Below, piece by piece: positions 25,797 to 34,255 of a stretch of 53,593 nucleotides of DNA (the first letter of the stretch is position 1; the number at the start of each line of letters is the position of its first letter). The stretch is from positions 213,548 to 267,140 of the forward strand of contig JACNJS010000010.1 of assembly GCA_014382445.1 (NCBI GenBank). Reading direction: 5' to 3'. A program made the position numbers and the translations under genes. This stretch comes from Bacteroidota bacterium. GTDB lineage: Bacteria > Bacteroidota > Bacteroidia > Bacteroidales > F082. The notes beneath the pieces were generated by a model. The model did no database searches, had not been told where the DNA came from, and worked only from the letters and a program-made list of their open reading frames with translations.

Positions 25797-25848
25797 GGAC
25801 GTTAAGTTTTATATGTTTTATGTTATATGTTATAAGTTGTTAACCATA
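25797..25848. repeat. GTTATATGTTA-type low-complexity spacer repeat
   Basis: Overlapping TTATATGTT, TTATGTTATATG and TTATAAGTTGTTAA words fill the gap between lolD and the TPR gene. Read on the other strand it resembles the TAAC-rich tandem repeat at 1282-1379. It creates a spurious 26-codon upstream extension of the TPR reading frame. Confidence 0.55.
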
Positions 25849-25872
25849 AAAAAACAGACTAAAAAAATAAAA

Positions 25873-28212
25873 ATGCAAGCAGTTCCCATCACAATAAAAT
25901 TCAACTTTCTATTTAAATTTATTGCGCCGCTAATAATTCTGTTTTTAGGATTAACAACTATTGCTCAAGAGGTTACTACGTACGACGAAGCAATTATTTA
26001 CGGAGACAAGCACTATGCCAACTCTGAACTGCTTAACGCAAAAGCCTACTACCAATTAGCTCTAAAACTTAAACCCGGCGATAATTATGCAAATGGAAAA
26101 ATATCAATCATTGTTGAAAAAATGAAATCCACTCTGGCTTCAGAAGATGAGTTCTACGATATTATTGATCTTGCTGATGAACTATACGATAAAAATGAAC
26201 TAAGTGCTGCAATAACCCTATTTCTTAAAGCACTAAAAATTATCCCTAATGACGAATACGCATTAACAAAAGTGCGAGAGATTGTGGAATTTCAAACCAA
26301 TGAAAAAGAAAAAATTGCCTCATTTGATAAAGCAATGGCAGCCGGGAGAGTTTATATTACCAACAAGCAATATGATAATGCAATCGCCAGCTTTCGTAAA
26401 GCTGCAGGTATTTTTCCGGAAAAAGATGCGCCAATAACTGAACTAAATAATGCCAATATTCTTAAAACAGAATATGAACGAAGGGAAGTAATTTTCAACC
26501 AGAAATTAGAAGATGCAGAAAAATACCTCCTTATAAAAAATTACGATAAAGCCTTAAATATTTATAAAGAAGCCGATAGCGTATTCCCTGAAAATAACGT
26601 GGCGAAGCAGAAAATTGCTGAGTTAATACCACTTAACAGCAAACAAAAAAAGTACAACAGTCAGATTGAAAAGGCAGATGAATTCTACGTTTCTAAAGAT
26701 TTTATTTCGGCTCGCAGGCAATATTTAGATGCATCGAAATTATGGCCCGAAAAAAATTATCCTGCCGACATGATAGAAAAAATTGATGAAAAACTGGAGG
26801 AAGGGAAAAAAGATCTTGAAAAAAACTACAAATTATATGTAACAATTGGTGACAGCCTGCTGGACATTGAAGCATATTCTGATGCACTTGCCAATTATAA
26901 CATGGCATTAAACCTCAAACCAGATGAAGCTTACCCACAGGCAAAAATTAATGCCATAACGCTATTGATGGCTGAGGATGCAAAACAAAAGCAAATAGAC
27001 GAAAAATACAATGAACTAATGCTTACAGCTGAGGGGTTGTTTAATCAAGATAAGCTAGTGGAGGCAAAAAGTTCATATGTCGATGCTGCCGAACTCAAAC
27101 CCTATGAGAATATACCTCATAGCCAAATAAACAGGATTGACAGTTTAATTTTTGTTAAAACAAAAATTGCTGAAATTAAGCAACAGTTTGATAGTACTAT
27201 TGAAGAGGGTGACTCCTTTAAAAATCAGAAGGAGTATGCTACCGCAATCGCAAGGTATGATCAGGCAATAGCTTTAATTCCTGGCGATAAATCAGCACAA
27301 CAAAAAAAGCTGGAGGTTGAAACCATTCAGATTAACATACAAAAGGAAGCAGAACTTAAAAAAACCTATGAGGATGCTGTTGCCAAAGGTGATAAACTGT
27401 TTGAAGATGGGAGTTTTGAGCTGTCGAGGGTTGAGTTTGAAAAAGCTCAGACTCTTAGAAATGATCAGCAATATCCGGTAAAACGTATCTTAGATATTGA
27501 TAATACACTTATAAAAATGGCAGCAGAACAAGAGAAACGCTATACTGAATCAGTAGTTGCCGCTGACAATTTCTTTGAACAGGGGCATTATGAAGATGCT
27601 GTTATAAAATACCAATTAGCCGGCAGCATTAAACCGGGTGAAAATTATCCTCAACAAAAAATAGCCGAATGTAATGGCTTTATTGCTGAAAAGTTAAAAC
27701 GGCTGTCAGCAGAATATAATGTTGCAATTGCAGATGCCGACAAATTATATGCATCAAAAATATACGACAAGGCTATAGTTGCTTACCGAAAAGCAGGTAA
27801 AATTAAATTAGATGAAACATACCCTGCCGAAATGATCGAGAAAATCAGCAGATACATCGAAGAAAATTCAATCGTTGATGTTATAAAGAGCTCCGATACA
27901 ATATCTTCGGGAATAACCGAAAAATTTGATTTTGAGCCGGTTAAAATAAATGTTAGAAAAAGTAACTATATCTTCCTCAAAGCCAAAAATTTAACCGGTA
28001 ATCCATTTAAAATAATATTTAGCTATGGAAGTGATACAGGTAAGAATGGGGGGTTTGTGGTTCAGGTTGTTGAAGGTGAAACAACTAATGATTATATTGT
28101 AAGAGTTGGAAACCAGTACAAATGGTTTGCTGAAGATAACAATTGGTTTACTATTATTCCTGAAAATGGGGATATTGAAATTACTATGCTTAGGATTTCA
28201 AAAAGTGATTAG
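25873..28212 (+). CDS. Large exported TPR-repeat protein
   Basis: From the ATG at 25873 the protein has about 779 residues. The frame is open to 25795, but the extra 26 residues are encoded by a spacer repeat, and the hydrophobic signal sequence (APLIILFLGLTTIAQ) starts properly only after 25873. The body is a chain of tetratricopeptide-type helical repeats (YxxALxxYxxAxxLxP words) separated by about 60-80 residues and linked by charged helices. The last ~90 residues form a beta-rich domain (FDFEPVKINVRKSNYIFLK onward). It probably acts as an envelope scaffold. It lies about 80 bp after lolD and is followed without a gap by a small TPR-like gene. Confidence 0.85.
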   Translation: MQAVPITIKFNFLFKFIAPLIILFLGLTTIAQEVTTYDEAIIYGDKHYANSELLNAKAYYQLALKLKPGDNYANGKISIIVEKMKSTLASEDEFYDIIDLADELYDKNELSAAITLFLKALKIIPNDEYALTKVREIVEFQTNEKEKIASFDKAMAAGRVYITNKQYDNAIASFRKAAGIFPEKDAPITELNNANILKTEYERREVIFNQKLEDAEKYLLIKNYDKALNIYKEADSVFPENNVAKQKIAELIPLNSKQKKYNSQIEKADEFYVSKDFISARRQYLDASKLWPEKNYPADMIEKIDEKLEEGKKDLEKNYKLYVTIGDSLLDIEAYSDALANYNMALNLKPDEAYPQAKINAITLLMAEDAKQKQIDEKYNELMLTAEGLFNQDKLVEAKSSYVDAAELKPYENIPHSQINRIDSLIFVKTKIAEIKQQFDSTIEEGDSFKNQKEYATAIARYDQAIALIPGDKSAQQKKLEVETIQINIQKEAELKKTYEDAVAKGDKLFEDGSFELSRVEFEKAQTLRNDQQYPVKRILDIDNTLIKMAAEQEKRYTESVVAADNFFEQGHYEDAVIKYQLAGSIKPGENYPQQKIAECNGFIAEKLKRLSAEYNVAIADADKLYASKIYDKAIVAYRKAGKIKLDETYPAEMIEKISRYIEENSIVDVIKSSDTISSGITEKFDFEPVKINVRKSNYIFLKAKNLTGNPFKIIFSYGSDTGKNGGFVVQVVEGETTNDYIVRVGNQYKWFAEDNNWFTIIPENGDIEITMLRISKSD

Positions 28213-28500
28213 ATGAACAAAGAATGGGAAAATCAGGAAATACTTGAACGAATTGAGAAGTTAAGTAAGGAAATTCAAAGTTCTGATAACAATCTGAATC
28301 TGTTACATTCAAGAGCACAACTATACACTAAGATTCAGGAACACAGTAAAGCAATAAACGACTATATTACCATACTTCAATCGAACCCTTCAGATAAAGA
28401 ATCACAAGTGAAACTTGAAATGCTACAAACAATCGTTAAGTTTACAAATACCAACATCTACGCAAGTACAAACACTAATATGGATCCGTGGCTGGAGTAG
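28213..28500 (+). CDS. Small TPR-like helical protein
   Basis: The 95-residue protein starts at the ATG that directly follows the TAG of the large TPR gene (28210-28212), so translation is almost certainly coupled. It has no signal peptide. Its helices include one TPR-like pair (LLHSRAQLYTKIQEHSKAINDYITILQSNPSD-type arrangement, about residues 30-60) and an Asn/Thr-rich tail ending in DPWLE. It may partner the upstream protein, although one would be cytoplasmic and the other exported. An AT-rich hairpin (28504-28522) follows. Confidence 0.7.
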   Translation: MNKEWENQEILERIEKLSKEIQSSDNNLNLLHSRAQLYTKIQEHSKAINDYITILQSNPSDKESQVKLEMLQTIVKFTNTNIYASTNTNMDPWLE

Positions 28501-28654
28501 AACAATAAATGTATTATTTATTAATGTTTCGATAGTTATTCCAGCCTGGTTTGTCACAGAAAGACATACACAGTTTGTCTCGTAAATATTAAAACCAATG
28601 CCCTAAGTATTGGATGAATGTTCAATTTCAGTGACCATCTTGTTACCACACGTT

Positions 28655-29791
28655 TTATTCATTTTTCGACACATAAATGGTCCACCATTTTTCTGATGGG
28701 AAAGTTGTTTTTCCAAGTATAACCGGCTCTCCAATTTTTGGTGTAGTTACAGGCATATTTAATTCATGTGCTTTTTTGGTTATTCTTTCAATTGGGTCAT
28801 TCCAATCATGAAAAGCCAATGTAAAAGCTCCCCAATGTATTGGTAGTATTAGCTTGCTTTTTAGGTCAATTGACGCTAGTACTGCCTCTTCCGGCATCAT
28901 ATGAAGAAGTTTCCAATCCTCATTGTATTGACCACATTCCATTAGTGAAATATCAAAAGGTCCATATTTTTCGCCTATATCCATAAAATGCGTGTCATAG
29001 CCACTATCTCCACTAAAGAAAATATTATCTTTTTTTCCTGCAATTACCCATGAACACCACAAAGTTGTTGATCTGTCAAATATTCCTCTTCCTGAAAAAT
29101 GTCGGGCGGGAGTACATACTAATTTTATACTATCAAATTCAATGCTTTCCCACCAATATAATTCGCTAATTTTTTCTTCTGCTATTCCCCATTCTACTAA
29201 ATGATTACCAACACCTAATGGGGTAAAGTAATGACCAACCTTTCCTTTTAATTTTTGAATTGATTCATAATCTAGGTGGTCATAATGGTCGTGAGATAAA
29301 ATTACGGCCTCAATTGCAGGTAGTTTTTCAATTTCAATAGGTACCTCTTTTGAGTAGCGTTTAGGACCAATTAATGAATGAGGCGAAGGTGACTTTCCTA
29401 ACATAGGGTCAATAAGAATTTTCTTACCACCCATTTCTAATAAGAACGTTGAATGACCAAACCACGTAAGTTTTGTAACGCCAGTGTTATGATTTTCAAT
29501 AGCTTTCAAGTTTATTTTTTCAACAATAATATTCTCATTTGGTTTTCTGTTGGGAGAGTCTTTTATCATTTTCTTAATCAATTCCCAATACTGCAAGTCC
29601 ATAGTAGTTGGATTTTGATTAATAAACTTTCCATTTTCGTAATTTCCTGATTTAGCGTATTCTATTTTTTTTTCTTTGGTTGCGCTTTTTCCAAACTGAG
29701 GGCTAAAAATCAAAAAAAGTGTTGCAACAATTATTATTAAACCATATATTGCAATAATAGAAATTCCAATCATTTTAAATAATTTTCTCAT
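28655..29791 (-). CDS. Membrane-anchored metallo-beta-lactamase-fold hydrolase (NAPE-PLD/UlaG-like)
   Basis: The 378-residue protein has an N-terminal membrane anchor (about 8-30) and then a metallo-beta-lactamase fold: LTWFGHSTFLLEM, the zinc motif SHDHYDHLD (HxHxDH), a second ligand region with RHFSGRGIFDR, FFSGDSGYD with the bridging Asp, and LPIHWGAF with the last His. The RHxSGRG...TLWCSW stretch resembles bacterial relatives of N-acyl-phosphatidylethanolamine phospholipase D. The natural substrate is unknown. The 3' end of a degraded group II intron lies about 50 bp upstream of the start. Confidence 0.88.
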   Translation of the reverse strand: MRKLFKMIGISIIAIYGLIIIVATLFLIFSPQFGKSATKEKKIEYAKSGNYENGKFINQNPTTMDLQYWELIKKMIKDSPNRKPNENIIVEKINLKAIENHNTGVTKLTWFGHSTFLLEMGGKKILIDPMLGKSPSPHSLIGPKRYSKEVPIEIEKLPAIEAVILSHDHYDHLDYESIQKLKGKVGHYFTPLGVGNHLVEWGIAEEKISELYWWESIEFDSIKLVCTPARHFSGRGIFDRSTTLWCSWVIAGKKDNIFFSGDSGYDTHFMDIGEKYGPFDISLMECGQYNEDWKLLHMMPEEAVLASIDLKSKLILPIHWGAFTLAFHDWNDPIERITKKAHELNMPVTTPKIGEPVILGKTTFPSEKWWTIYVSKNE

Positions 29792-29880
29792 TAAATACTA
29801 ATTACGTACTGTCTGTTTTAAATTAATGTAAACGATAAGTGTTGAGTAGGCAAGAGTAATTTCACACCAAGCCTCTCACT

Positions 29881-29914
29881 GAACCATACATGACGCATTC
29901 GCGTCATACGGCTC
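29881..29914 (-). ncRNA. Group II intron domain V
   Basis: On the minus strand the 34-nt element has the canonical domain V form: GAGCCGTA pairs with TATGGTTC (8 bp, G-U pairs included) and carries the AGC catalytic triad. A 2-nt bulge follows on the 3' side, then a 6-bp upper stem capped by a GAAT loop. Size, triad and bulge position all match. It is structurally intact, though the surrounding intron is not. Confidence 0.82.
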
Positions 29915-29936
29915 TCGTTATACAAATCTAAACGTT

Positions 29937-30074
29937 CTAGTTCGAAAAACCTAATTGCCAATGATAAAGAAGACAGGGAAACTGTTTCCGCACTCTATCT
30001 AACCACCGAAAAGCTATGTTTAAGCTTGTTCTATAACGTTTGTACCGTTTTCTTGCCCACCGAACTAAACGATT
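29937..30074 (-). pseudogene. C-terminal fragment of group II intron reverse transcriptase/maturase
   Basis: A 45-codon frame reads RLVRWARKRYKRYRTS, AFRWLDRVRKQFP, then LYHWQLGF before a TAG. This is the typical end of bacterial intron-encoded proteins (WARxKYKR, WLxRV, FxHWxxG), i.e. the maturase/DNA-binding tail. Upstream the same frame meets TGA codons at 30075-30077 and again about 35 bp on, with a poor match in between, so the gene is truncated and degenerate. Confidence 0.75.
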
Positions 30075-30255
30075 TCACAGTAGATAGAAAAATTCGTCAA
30101 TTCATAGCCCCTGAATTTTCCATAGTGTATTGAAAATTTTGATGACATTCAAGCCGTAGAATTTAAAACCTGAAAGACTATTAAATTTGAGAATTCAATA
30201 ACTTAAATAAGGGCATTATTTATTTAAGTTTTTAGGGGATATTTTAAATAATGAT

Positions 30256-30263
30256 TACCTTTG
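30256..30263 (+). promoter_or_regulatory. -7 box of the fic gene
   Basis: TACCTTTG matches TAnnTTTG; a start site near 30270 gives a leader of about 9 nt to the ATG at 30279. It overlaps the earlier in-frame start at 30261, which decides the start choice. Confidence 0.55.
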
Positions 30264-30278
30264 TTTAAAATTATTATC

Positions 30279-31403
30279 ATGAAACATTTTAAATCTGGAG
30301 AATATATAAGCCAGGGATACTACAAAAGTTTCCAACCTGAATTGATCAATAAACAATTGCAAATCAAAAATATGGAAGTAATGCAACTATTGAGTCAGGC
30401 TGATAGAGAAATTGGAAGACTTGATATGTATTCAAAATATGTCCCGAATATCGACTTATTTATTAGCATGCATGTATTGAAGGAAGCAACAAAAAGTAGC
30501 AAGATTGAGGGAACTCAGACAAACATGGATGAAGCCCTACTTGATATGGAAGACATTCCCTTAAACAAAAGAGATGATTGGGAAGAAGTTCAAAACTACA
30601 TTAAAGCAATGGAATGGGCAATAAGTGAACTAGAAAAGCTACCGTTCTCTTCAAGATTAATAAAAAATACTCACAAGATACTTTTGCAAGGAGTTAGAGG
30701 AGAAAAAAAACAACCCGGAGAATTTAGGAATAGCCAAAATTGGATTGGAGGCGCAACAATTAATGATGCCACTTTTATTCCACCTGTGCATACTTCAATT
30801 CCAGAATTAATGAGCGACTTAGAAAAATTTCTACATAATGAAGAAATATTTTTACCGGAATTATTAAAAATTGCTTTGGTTCATTATCAATTTGAAACAA
30901 CTCACCCATTTCTTGATGGAAATGGTAGAGTAGGACGATTATTAATTCCATTGTATTTGGTTAGCAAAAATATTTTGAAAAAGCCAGTATTGTATTTATC
31001 TGACTTCTTCGAAAAAAATCGAAAATTATACTACGATAACTTAATGATTGTTAGAGAGAAAAATGATTTAGATCAGTGGTTCAAGTTTTTTCTTGTTGGG
31101 ATAATTGAAACTGCTAGAAACGGGATTTTAACTTTTGATAATATTCTGCAATTACAAAAAAATACCGAAGAGAATGTTCAATTGTTAGGCAGCAGAGCTG
31201 TAAATGCAAAAAAAGTAGTAGATTATTTATATAAAAGACCATTAGTTAATGCTGAAAGGGTTAGTAAAATAACAGAAATATCGATGCCATCGTCCTACAA
31301 ACTAATTGCTGACTTAGAGAAAATGAACATTTTAAAAGAAGTTACAGGTGGTCAAAGAAGTAGGCAATATATATTTGATAATTATATAAAACTCTTTAGG
31401 TAA
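30279..31403 (+). CDS. Fic-domain protein (probable AMP transferase) with N-terminal inhibitory motif
   Basis: From the ATG at 30279 (374 aa) the protein has the Bacteroidota Fic layout: a helical N-terminal region with the autoinhibitory motif SSKIEG (Glu near residue 77), a Fic core with HPFLDGNGRVGR (catalytic His near 209; HPFx[D/E]GNGRxxR complete), and a C-terminal winged-helix segment (VVDYLYKRPL...PSSYKLIADLEKMNIL). Fic proteins transfer AMP (or other groups) to hydroxyls on target proteins; the inhibitory Glu keeps the enzyme off. An upstream codon at 30261 is also in frame but lies inside the predicted -7 box. No antitoxin-type neighbour; a single-gene unit next to the intron relic, plausibly acquired. 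Confidence 0.9.
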   Translation: MKHFKSGEYISQGYYKSFQPELINKQLQIKNMEVMQLLSQADREIGRLDMYSKYVPNIDLFISMHVLKEATKSSKIEGTQTNMDEALLDMEDIPLNKRDDWEEVQNYIKAMEWAISELEKLPFSSRLIKNTHKILLQGVRGEKKQPGEFRNSQNWIGGATINDATFIPPVHTSIPELMSDLEKFLHNEEIFLPELLKIALVHYQFETTHPFLDGNGRVGRLLIPLYLVSKNILKKPVLYLSDFFEKNRKLYYDNLMIVREKNDLDQWFKFFLVGIIETARNGILTFDNILQLQKNTEENVQLLGSRAVNAKKVVDYLYKRPLVNAERVSKITEISMPSSYKLIADLEKMNILKEVTGGQRSRQYIFDNYIKLFR

Positions 31404-31628
31404 AAACGTCCAGTTGCCAACCAATGCTCATCCCGCACTTAGTTGTAAGCAGGAACATTAGTGCTATTAATTAAACACGATTGTAACCAGAAAAATAATT
31501 GTTCTGCATGGGGTTTGAAGCTTGAACAACTTCTGACTTCTAACTTCTGGCTTCCGTTTATGATTAGGTAATTTCAAAACGAATTTCATTCGTGCAATAA
31601 ACCTATTGAACTTTTAGTCCATAGTGGT

Positions 31629-32402
31629 TTAGTTTTTTCTCTTTATAATCAAAGTTGAGCAAACTACCTTGTTTTCAAGAACATCGTTTTCAATTTCCTG
31701 ATTCTTTATGTAGCTTTCAAAAAGTTCTTTCTTATCGGGATATTTATTAATCAGCTCAAAGCAGCGCTTTTTCAGATTGTCAAATATATAGTCATTCGAA
31801 TCTTTAATATCATCTTTTTGGATCACATCATCTTCTATTAGCTGCATTCCGGCAGAATCAATTTGCTGAATGATTGTGTTCTTCTTTTGAATCAAGGGGT
31901 GAATGTAATCACTATTATTTTCAATGTACCCATCATCAATTACGAAAATCCCTGATTTATTAAGACATTTTGATAAAGTTGTCAGGGTTGAGTAATAATC
32001 TCCAAAAACAGGGCCGATAGCTCCAAGTATTATAATATCATAACCTGATAATTCACTTACTTTTTCTCTAATATCACCAATCTCAAATGTACACAAATGC
32101 TCTACTTTATAGTCTATCGCTTTTTCTTTAGCTAAATCAATAAATTCAGGGATAGCATCTATCCCATAGCAATGGCATCCATATTTTTGGGACACTTTTA
32201 TTGAAACGGCTCCTTTTCCACAACCTAAATCAAGGACTTTTAAGTTGGCACAATTAGTAAAATGTTTGCCTATTAGTTTGATTATTGCGTATGGGTCAGC
32301 CCCAATTTCCCACAGATCTTGAAGTATATAAGGTAAATATGGGAAAAGTTCCTTATCAGAACCGTCCATCGCTGTAACAACACTTTCTTCTATTGTTTTC
32401 AT
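31629..32402 (-). CDS. Class I SAM-dependent methyltransferase
   Basis: The 257-residue protein carries motif I KVLDLGCGKGAVSIKVS (about 54-70), an acidic residue at the end of strand 2 (YGIDAIPEF), the FEIGDIRE segment of motif II, and a conserved IIILGAIGPVFGD loop. N- and C-terminal caps are charged helices. The reaction and acceptor cannot be inferred; an adjacent pathway is not visible. The ATG is separated by only 4 bp from the 29-bp nnr fragment at 32407, so its upstream region has been rearranged. Confidence 0.82.
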   Translation of the reverse strand: MKTIEESVVTAMDGSDKELFPYLPYILQDLWEIGADPYAIIKLIGKHFTNCANLKVLDLGCGKGAVSIKVSQKYGCHCYGIDAIPEFIDLAKEKAIDYKVEHLCTFEIGDIREKVSELSGYDIIILGAIGPVFGDYYSTLTTLSKCLNKSGIFVIDDGYIENNSDYIHPLIQKKNTIIQQIDSAGMQLIEDDVIQKDDIKDSNDYIFDNLKKRCFELINKYPDKKELFESYIKNQEIENDVLENKVVCSTLIIKRKN

Positions 32403-32406
32403 ATTA

Positions 32407-32435
32407 TTACAGGATTAGGAAACAATGGTGGTGAT
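32407..32435 (+). pseudogene. 29-bp exact fragment of nnr
   Basis: These 29 bases are identical to 35381-35409 inside intact nnr (codons for the TGLGNNGGD region). Nothing on either side matches. An exact 29-bp match within 3 kb is far beyond chance. It is the outermost of three nnr-derived pieces in this region and carries no function itself. Confidence 0.7.
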
Positions 32436-32464
32436 TATAAATCTATTTCTCCATTATTTATCGC

Positions 32465-32586
32465 TCAGAAGTTTTGCAACACATCTTCAAAGTCTTTGAA
32501 TTCTGCATTTAATGCTTTTTCTATAAACAGTCTGTCCAATTGTAGAACATGAATTATTGTTGTACTTTCGTCTTTTTCTTTTCCGA
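32465..32586 (-). pseudogene. C-terminal remnant of a PIN-domain (VapC-like) toxin
   Basis: A 41-codon frame open from just after the thioesterase stop to a TGA (32465-32467) contains LFIEKALNAEFKDFEDVLQ. This closely resembles the ALNSDFKDFEDAIQY segment near the active site of PIN-domain proteins of Bacteroidota. The N-terminal catalytic half and the last strand (TRNxKDY) are absent, and there is no start codon. Assignment is from one motif and is tentative. Confidence 0.4.
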
Positions 32587-33024
32587 TTATTTATATCCAA
32601 TATCTTCAGATAAAGGTATTTTACTTTTTGCAAAATTACCAGTCCCAAATGCAATTTCCCTTCCTTCTGCATTATACAAAGTAGCTTCAGCAACATACAA
32701 TTCTTTTGATTTAAACTTAACTCTTCCAATAGCTTTTATCAAACCATGATTTGCAGGTCGAATTAAATTTATATTGAAAGATGTTGTTAATACAAAAACA
32801 TCTTCCACAATGGAATTGACAGAAAAAAAGCAAGCATCATCAAGTAATTTAAAATATACAGAACCATGAATAGCTCCTAGCGCGTGAAAATACTTTTCAG
32901 AAACAACTAGGCTAATTTCAGACCTTTCTTTTGTAATTTTGCAAGTAGTTGTATCAAATATCATTTTATTCACATTAGCTTGCAAATACATTCGTTCTAA
33001 CTTTTCAAAATGTGATTTATTCAT
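32587..33024 (-). CDS. PaaI-family hotdog thioesterase
   Basis: The 145 residues form a single hotdog domain of the PaaI/YbgC group: FHALGAIHGSVYFKLLDDACFFSVNS corresponds to the hot-dog helix with the HGG-type active-site segment (HGS here, with Asp on the helix), followed by strands VLTTSFNINLIRPA, GLIKAIGRVKFKSKELYVAEATLYN and IAFGTGNFAKS. Such enzymes hydrolyse acyl-CoA thioesters; the acyl group is unknown. It lies between two nnr fragments, along with a PIN-domain relic, so it may be part of an inserted segment. Confidence 0.85.
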   Translation of the reverse strand: MNKSHFEKLERMYLQANVNKMIFDTTTCKITKERSEISLVVSEKYFHALGAIHGSVYFKLLDDACFFSVNSIVEDVFVLTTSFNINLIRPANHGLIKAIGRVKFKSKELYVAEATLYNAEGREIAFGTGNFAKSKIPLSEDIGYK

Positions 33025-33192
33025 AAGCGTATGGCTTCAGCATGATATTTTTTTAAGAAGGCAAAAGTTTAAATTTGATGCGTTTTGTATTGCAATGCAC
33101 CAAAGTTTCAATAAGTTATTAAGTTTAATAAAGCTATTATGTTCATTTATAGCATTACCGGCCAAATGCACTATATTTTTTGTTTCGTATCG

Positions 33193-33630
33193 CTAATTTA
33201 ACCAATTCTTTTTTATTGCAACATTTGAAAACCATACTAAAAATACACCAAAAACCACGACCATAATCGGCATTGTAGCGGCTTGTACCGGGCCGTAAAC
33301 TTCCATAGATTTAGTGAAAAATACATTATGAACCATTTGTGGAATGATAGCACATAATGAAATGATAAAAGCTATTTTAGACCATTTCTTTTTAAATATC
33401 AGTCCTAAAGAGCCTAATAATCCACCAAATGCTGCAATAGCAAAAACAATGGTTGTCCATATTGGATAGTCTCCATAAAGTTCTCTTTCTTGTTCCGGCA
33501 ATTTCGCCAAGGCTTCCTCTGAAATAAAAGTATGTTCATAAAAGGAAAAAACGCCCATTATATTCCATAGAAGAAAAAAGATAGTTACTACCCAAAACCA
33601 TATTGGGATTTTTATTTTTCCATTTTCCAT
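33193..33630 (-). CDS. Four-helix integral membrane protein
   Basis: The 145 residues have four predicted membrane helices (about 11-30, 58-78, 84-102, 118-137), with a conserved-looking loop after helix 1 (FSFYEHTFISEEALAKLPEQ) and between helices 3 and 4 (FTKSMEVYGP). I know this as a common small Bacteroidota membrane protein of unknown function, sometimes labelled as a sugar-transporter-like protein, which I would not trust. It lies in the segment between nnr fragments. Confidence 0.75.
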   Translation of the reverse strand: MENGKIKIPIWFWVVTIFFLLWNIMGVFSFYEHTFISEEALAKLPEQERELYGDYPIWTTIVFAIAAFGGLLGSLGLIFKKKWSKIAFIISLCAIIPQMVHNVFFTKSMEVYGPVQAATMPIMVVVFGVFLVWFSNVAIKKNWLN

Positions 33631-33744
33631 AATTATTTGTATTTAGGGTTGAATAAATATTTGATTATAGCGTCGTAATTAATTCGTTTTTAGTTTATTT
33701 CGTAATTTCCTTCAATGATACACAACTACCATCAAAACACAACG

Positions 33745-34141
33745 ACTTGTGTCTATCTATATTTCAGTAAAATTACATTTTTTATAGTAAAATTGCGGTA
33801 TTAGATTTTTCAATGTAAATTTATATCGAATTAAAACTCAAATCATGAAAATTTTTTCTGCAGATATTATACATGAAGCTGATGCCTATACAATTATAAA
33901 TGAGCCAATTGCATCTATTGATTTATTGGAAAGAGCTGCTACTCAGATTTTCAATTGGTTTCAAAAAAATGTTAGTACTGATAAAAAAATTCAAATTTTT
34001 ACAGGATTAGGAAACAGCGGTGGTGATGGCCTTGCACTTGTGGAAGAAATATTGGGAGAAAGGTCAAACGTACACCATCGAGGCATAAGCAGGATACGTT
34101 CACTATGTCAGATGTCCCAATTAAAAGTTAAGCGGTTATGA
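33745..34141 (+). pseudogene. Truncated duplicate of the nnr promoter region and 5' end
   Basis: From 33745 to about 34045 this matches 35125-35425 at about 90 percent identity by eye, covering roughly 100 bp upstream of the start codon and the first 65 codons (ATG at 33845). The encoded peptide reaches IFTGLGNSGGDGLAL and then leaves the nnr sequence; the frame runs on to 34141 in unrelated sequence. The key Asn before GGDG is Ser here. The epimerase active site is incomplete and the dehydratase domain absent. It may still be transcribed, since its promoter region is intact. Confidence 0.85.
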
Positions 34142-34255
34142 GTTTAGGATTTAATACTATAATGATCGTGCACTGGCAGGATGGGGATTGTATTGCCCAA
34201 AAACTGATAAAATGATCTGAATTTTACTATTCTAAATTACATATTTTATTAAATC

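Larger units (their letters stand above)
29841..30135 (-). mobile_element. 3' remnant of a group II intron
   Basis: Reading the minus strand, this 295-bp stretch holds the end of a group II intron: a broken maturase tail (see 29937-30074), domain V (29881-29914), and a domain VI-like stem (about 29841-29880) in which GAG/CTC and AGGC/GCCT pairs flank a single unpaired A, the candidate branch point, seven bases from a plausible 3' end (about 29841). The rest of the intron, including its 5' end and most of the reverse transcriptase, is absent. The 30136-30255 stretch up to the fic promoter shows nothing I can identify. Confidence 0.75.

Noticed and set aside
25795-25872. 26-codon N-terminal extension of the TPR protein
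   Set aside because: It is encoded by an AT-rich spacer repeat, and the signal sequence is positioned correctly only from the ATG at 25873.
34046-34141. Functional short Nnr epimerase from the truncated copy
   Set aside because: Only the first 65 residues are present, the active-site Asp region is missing, and the remainder is unrelated sequence.
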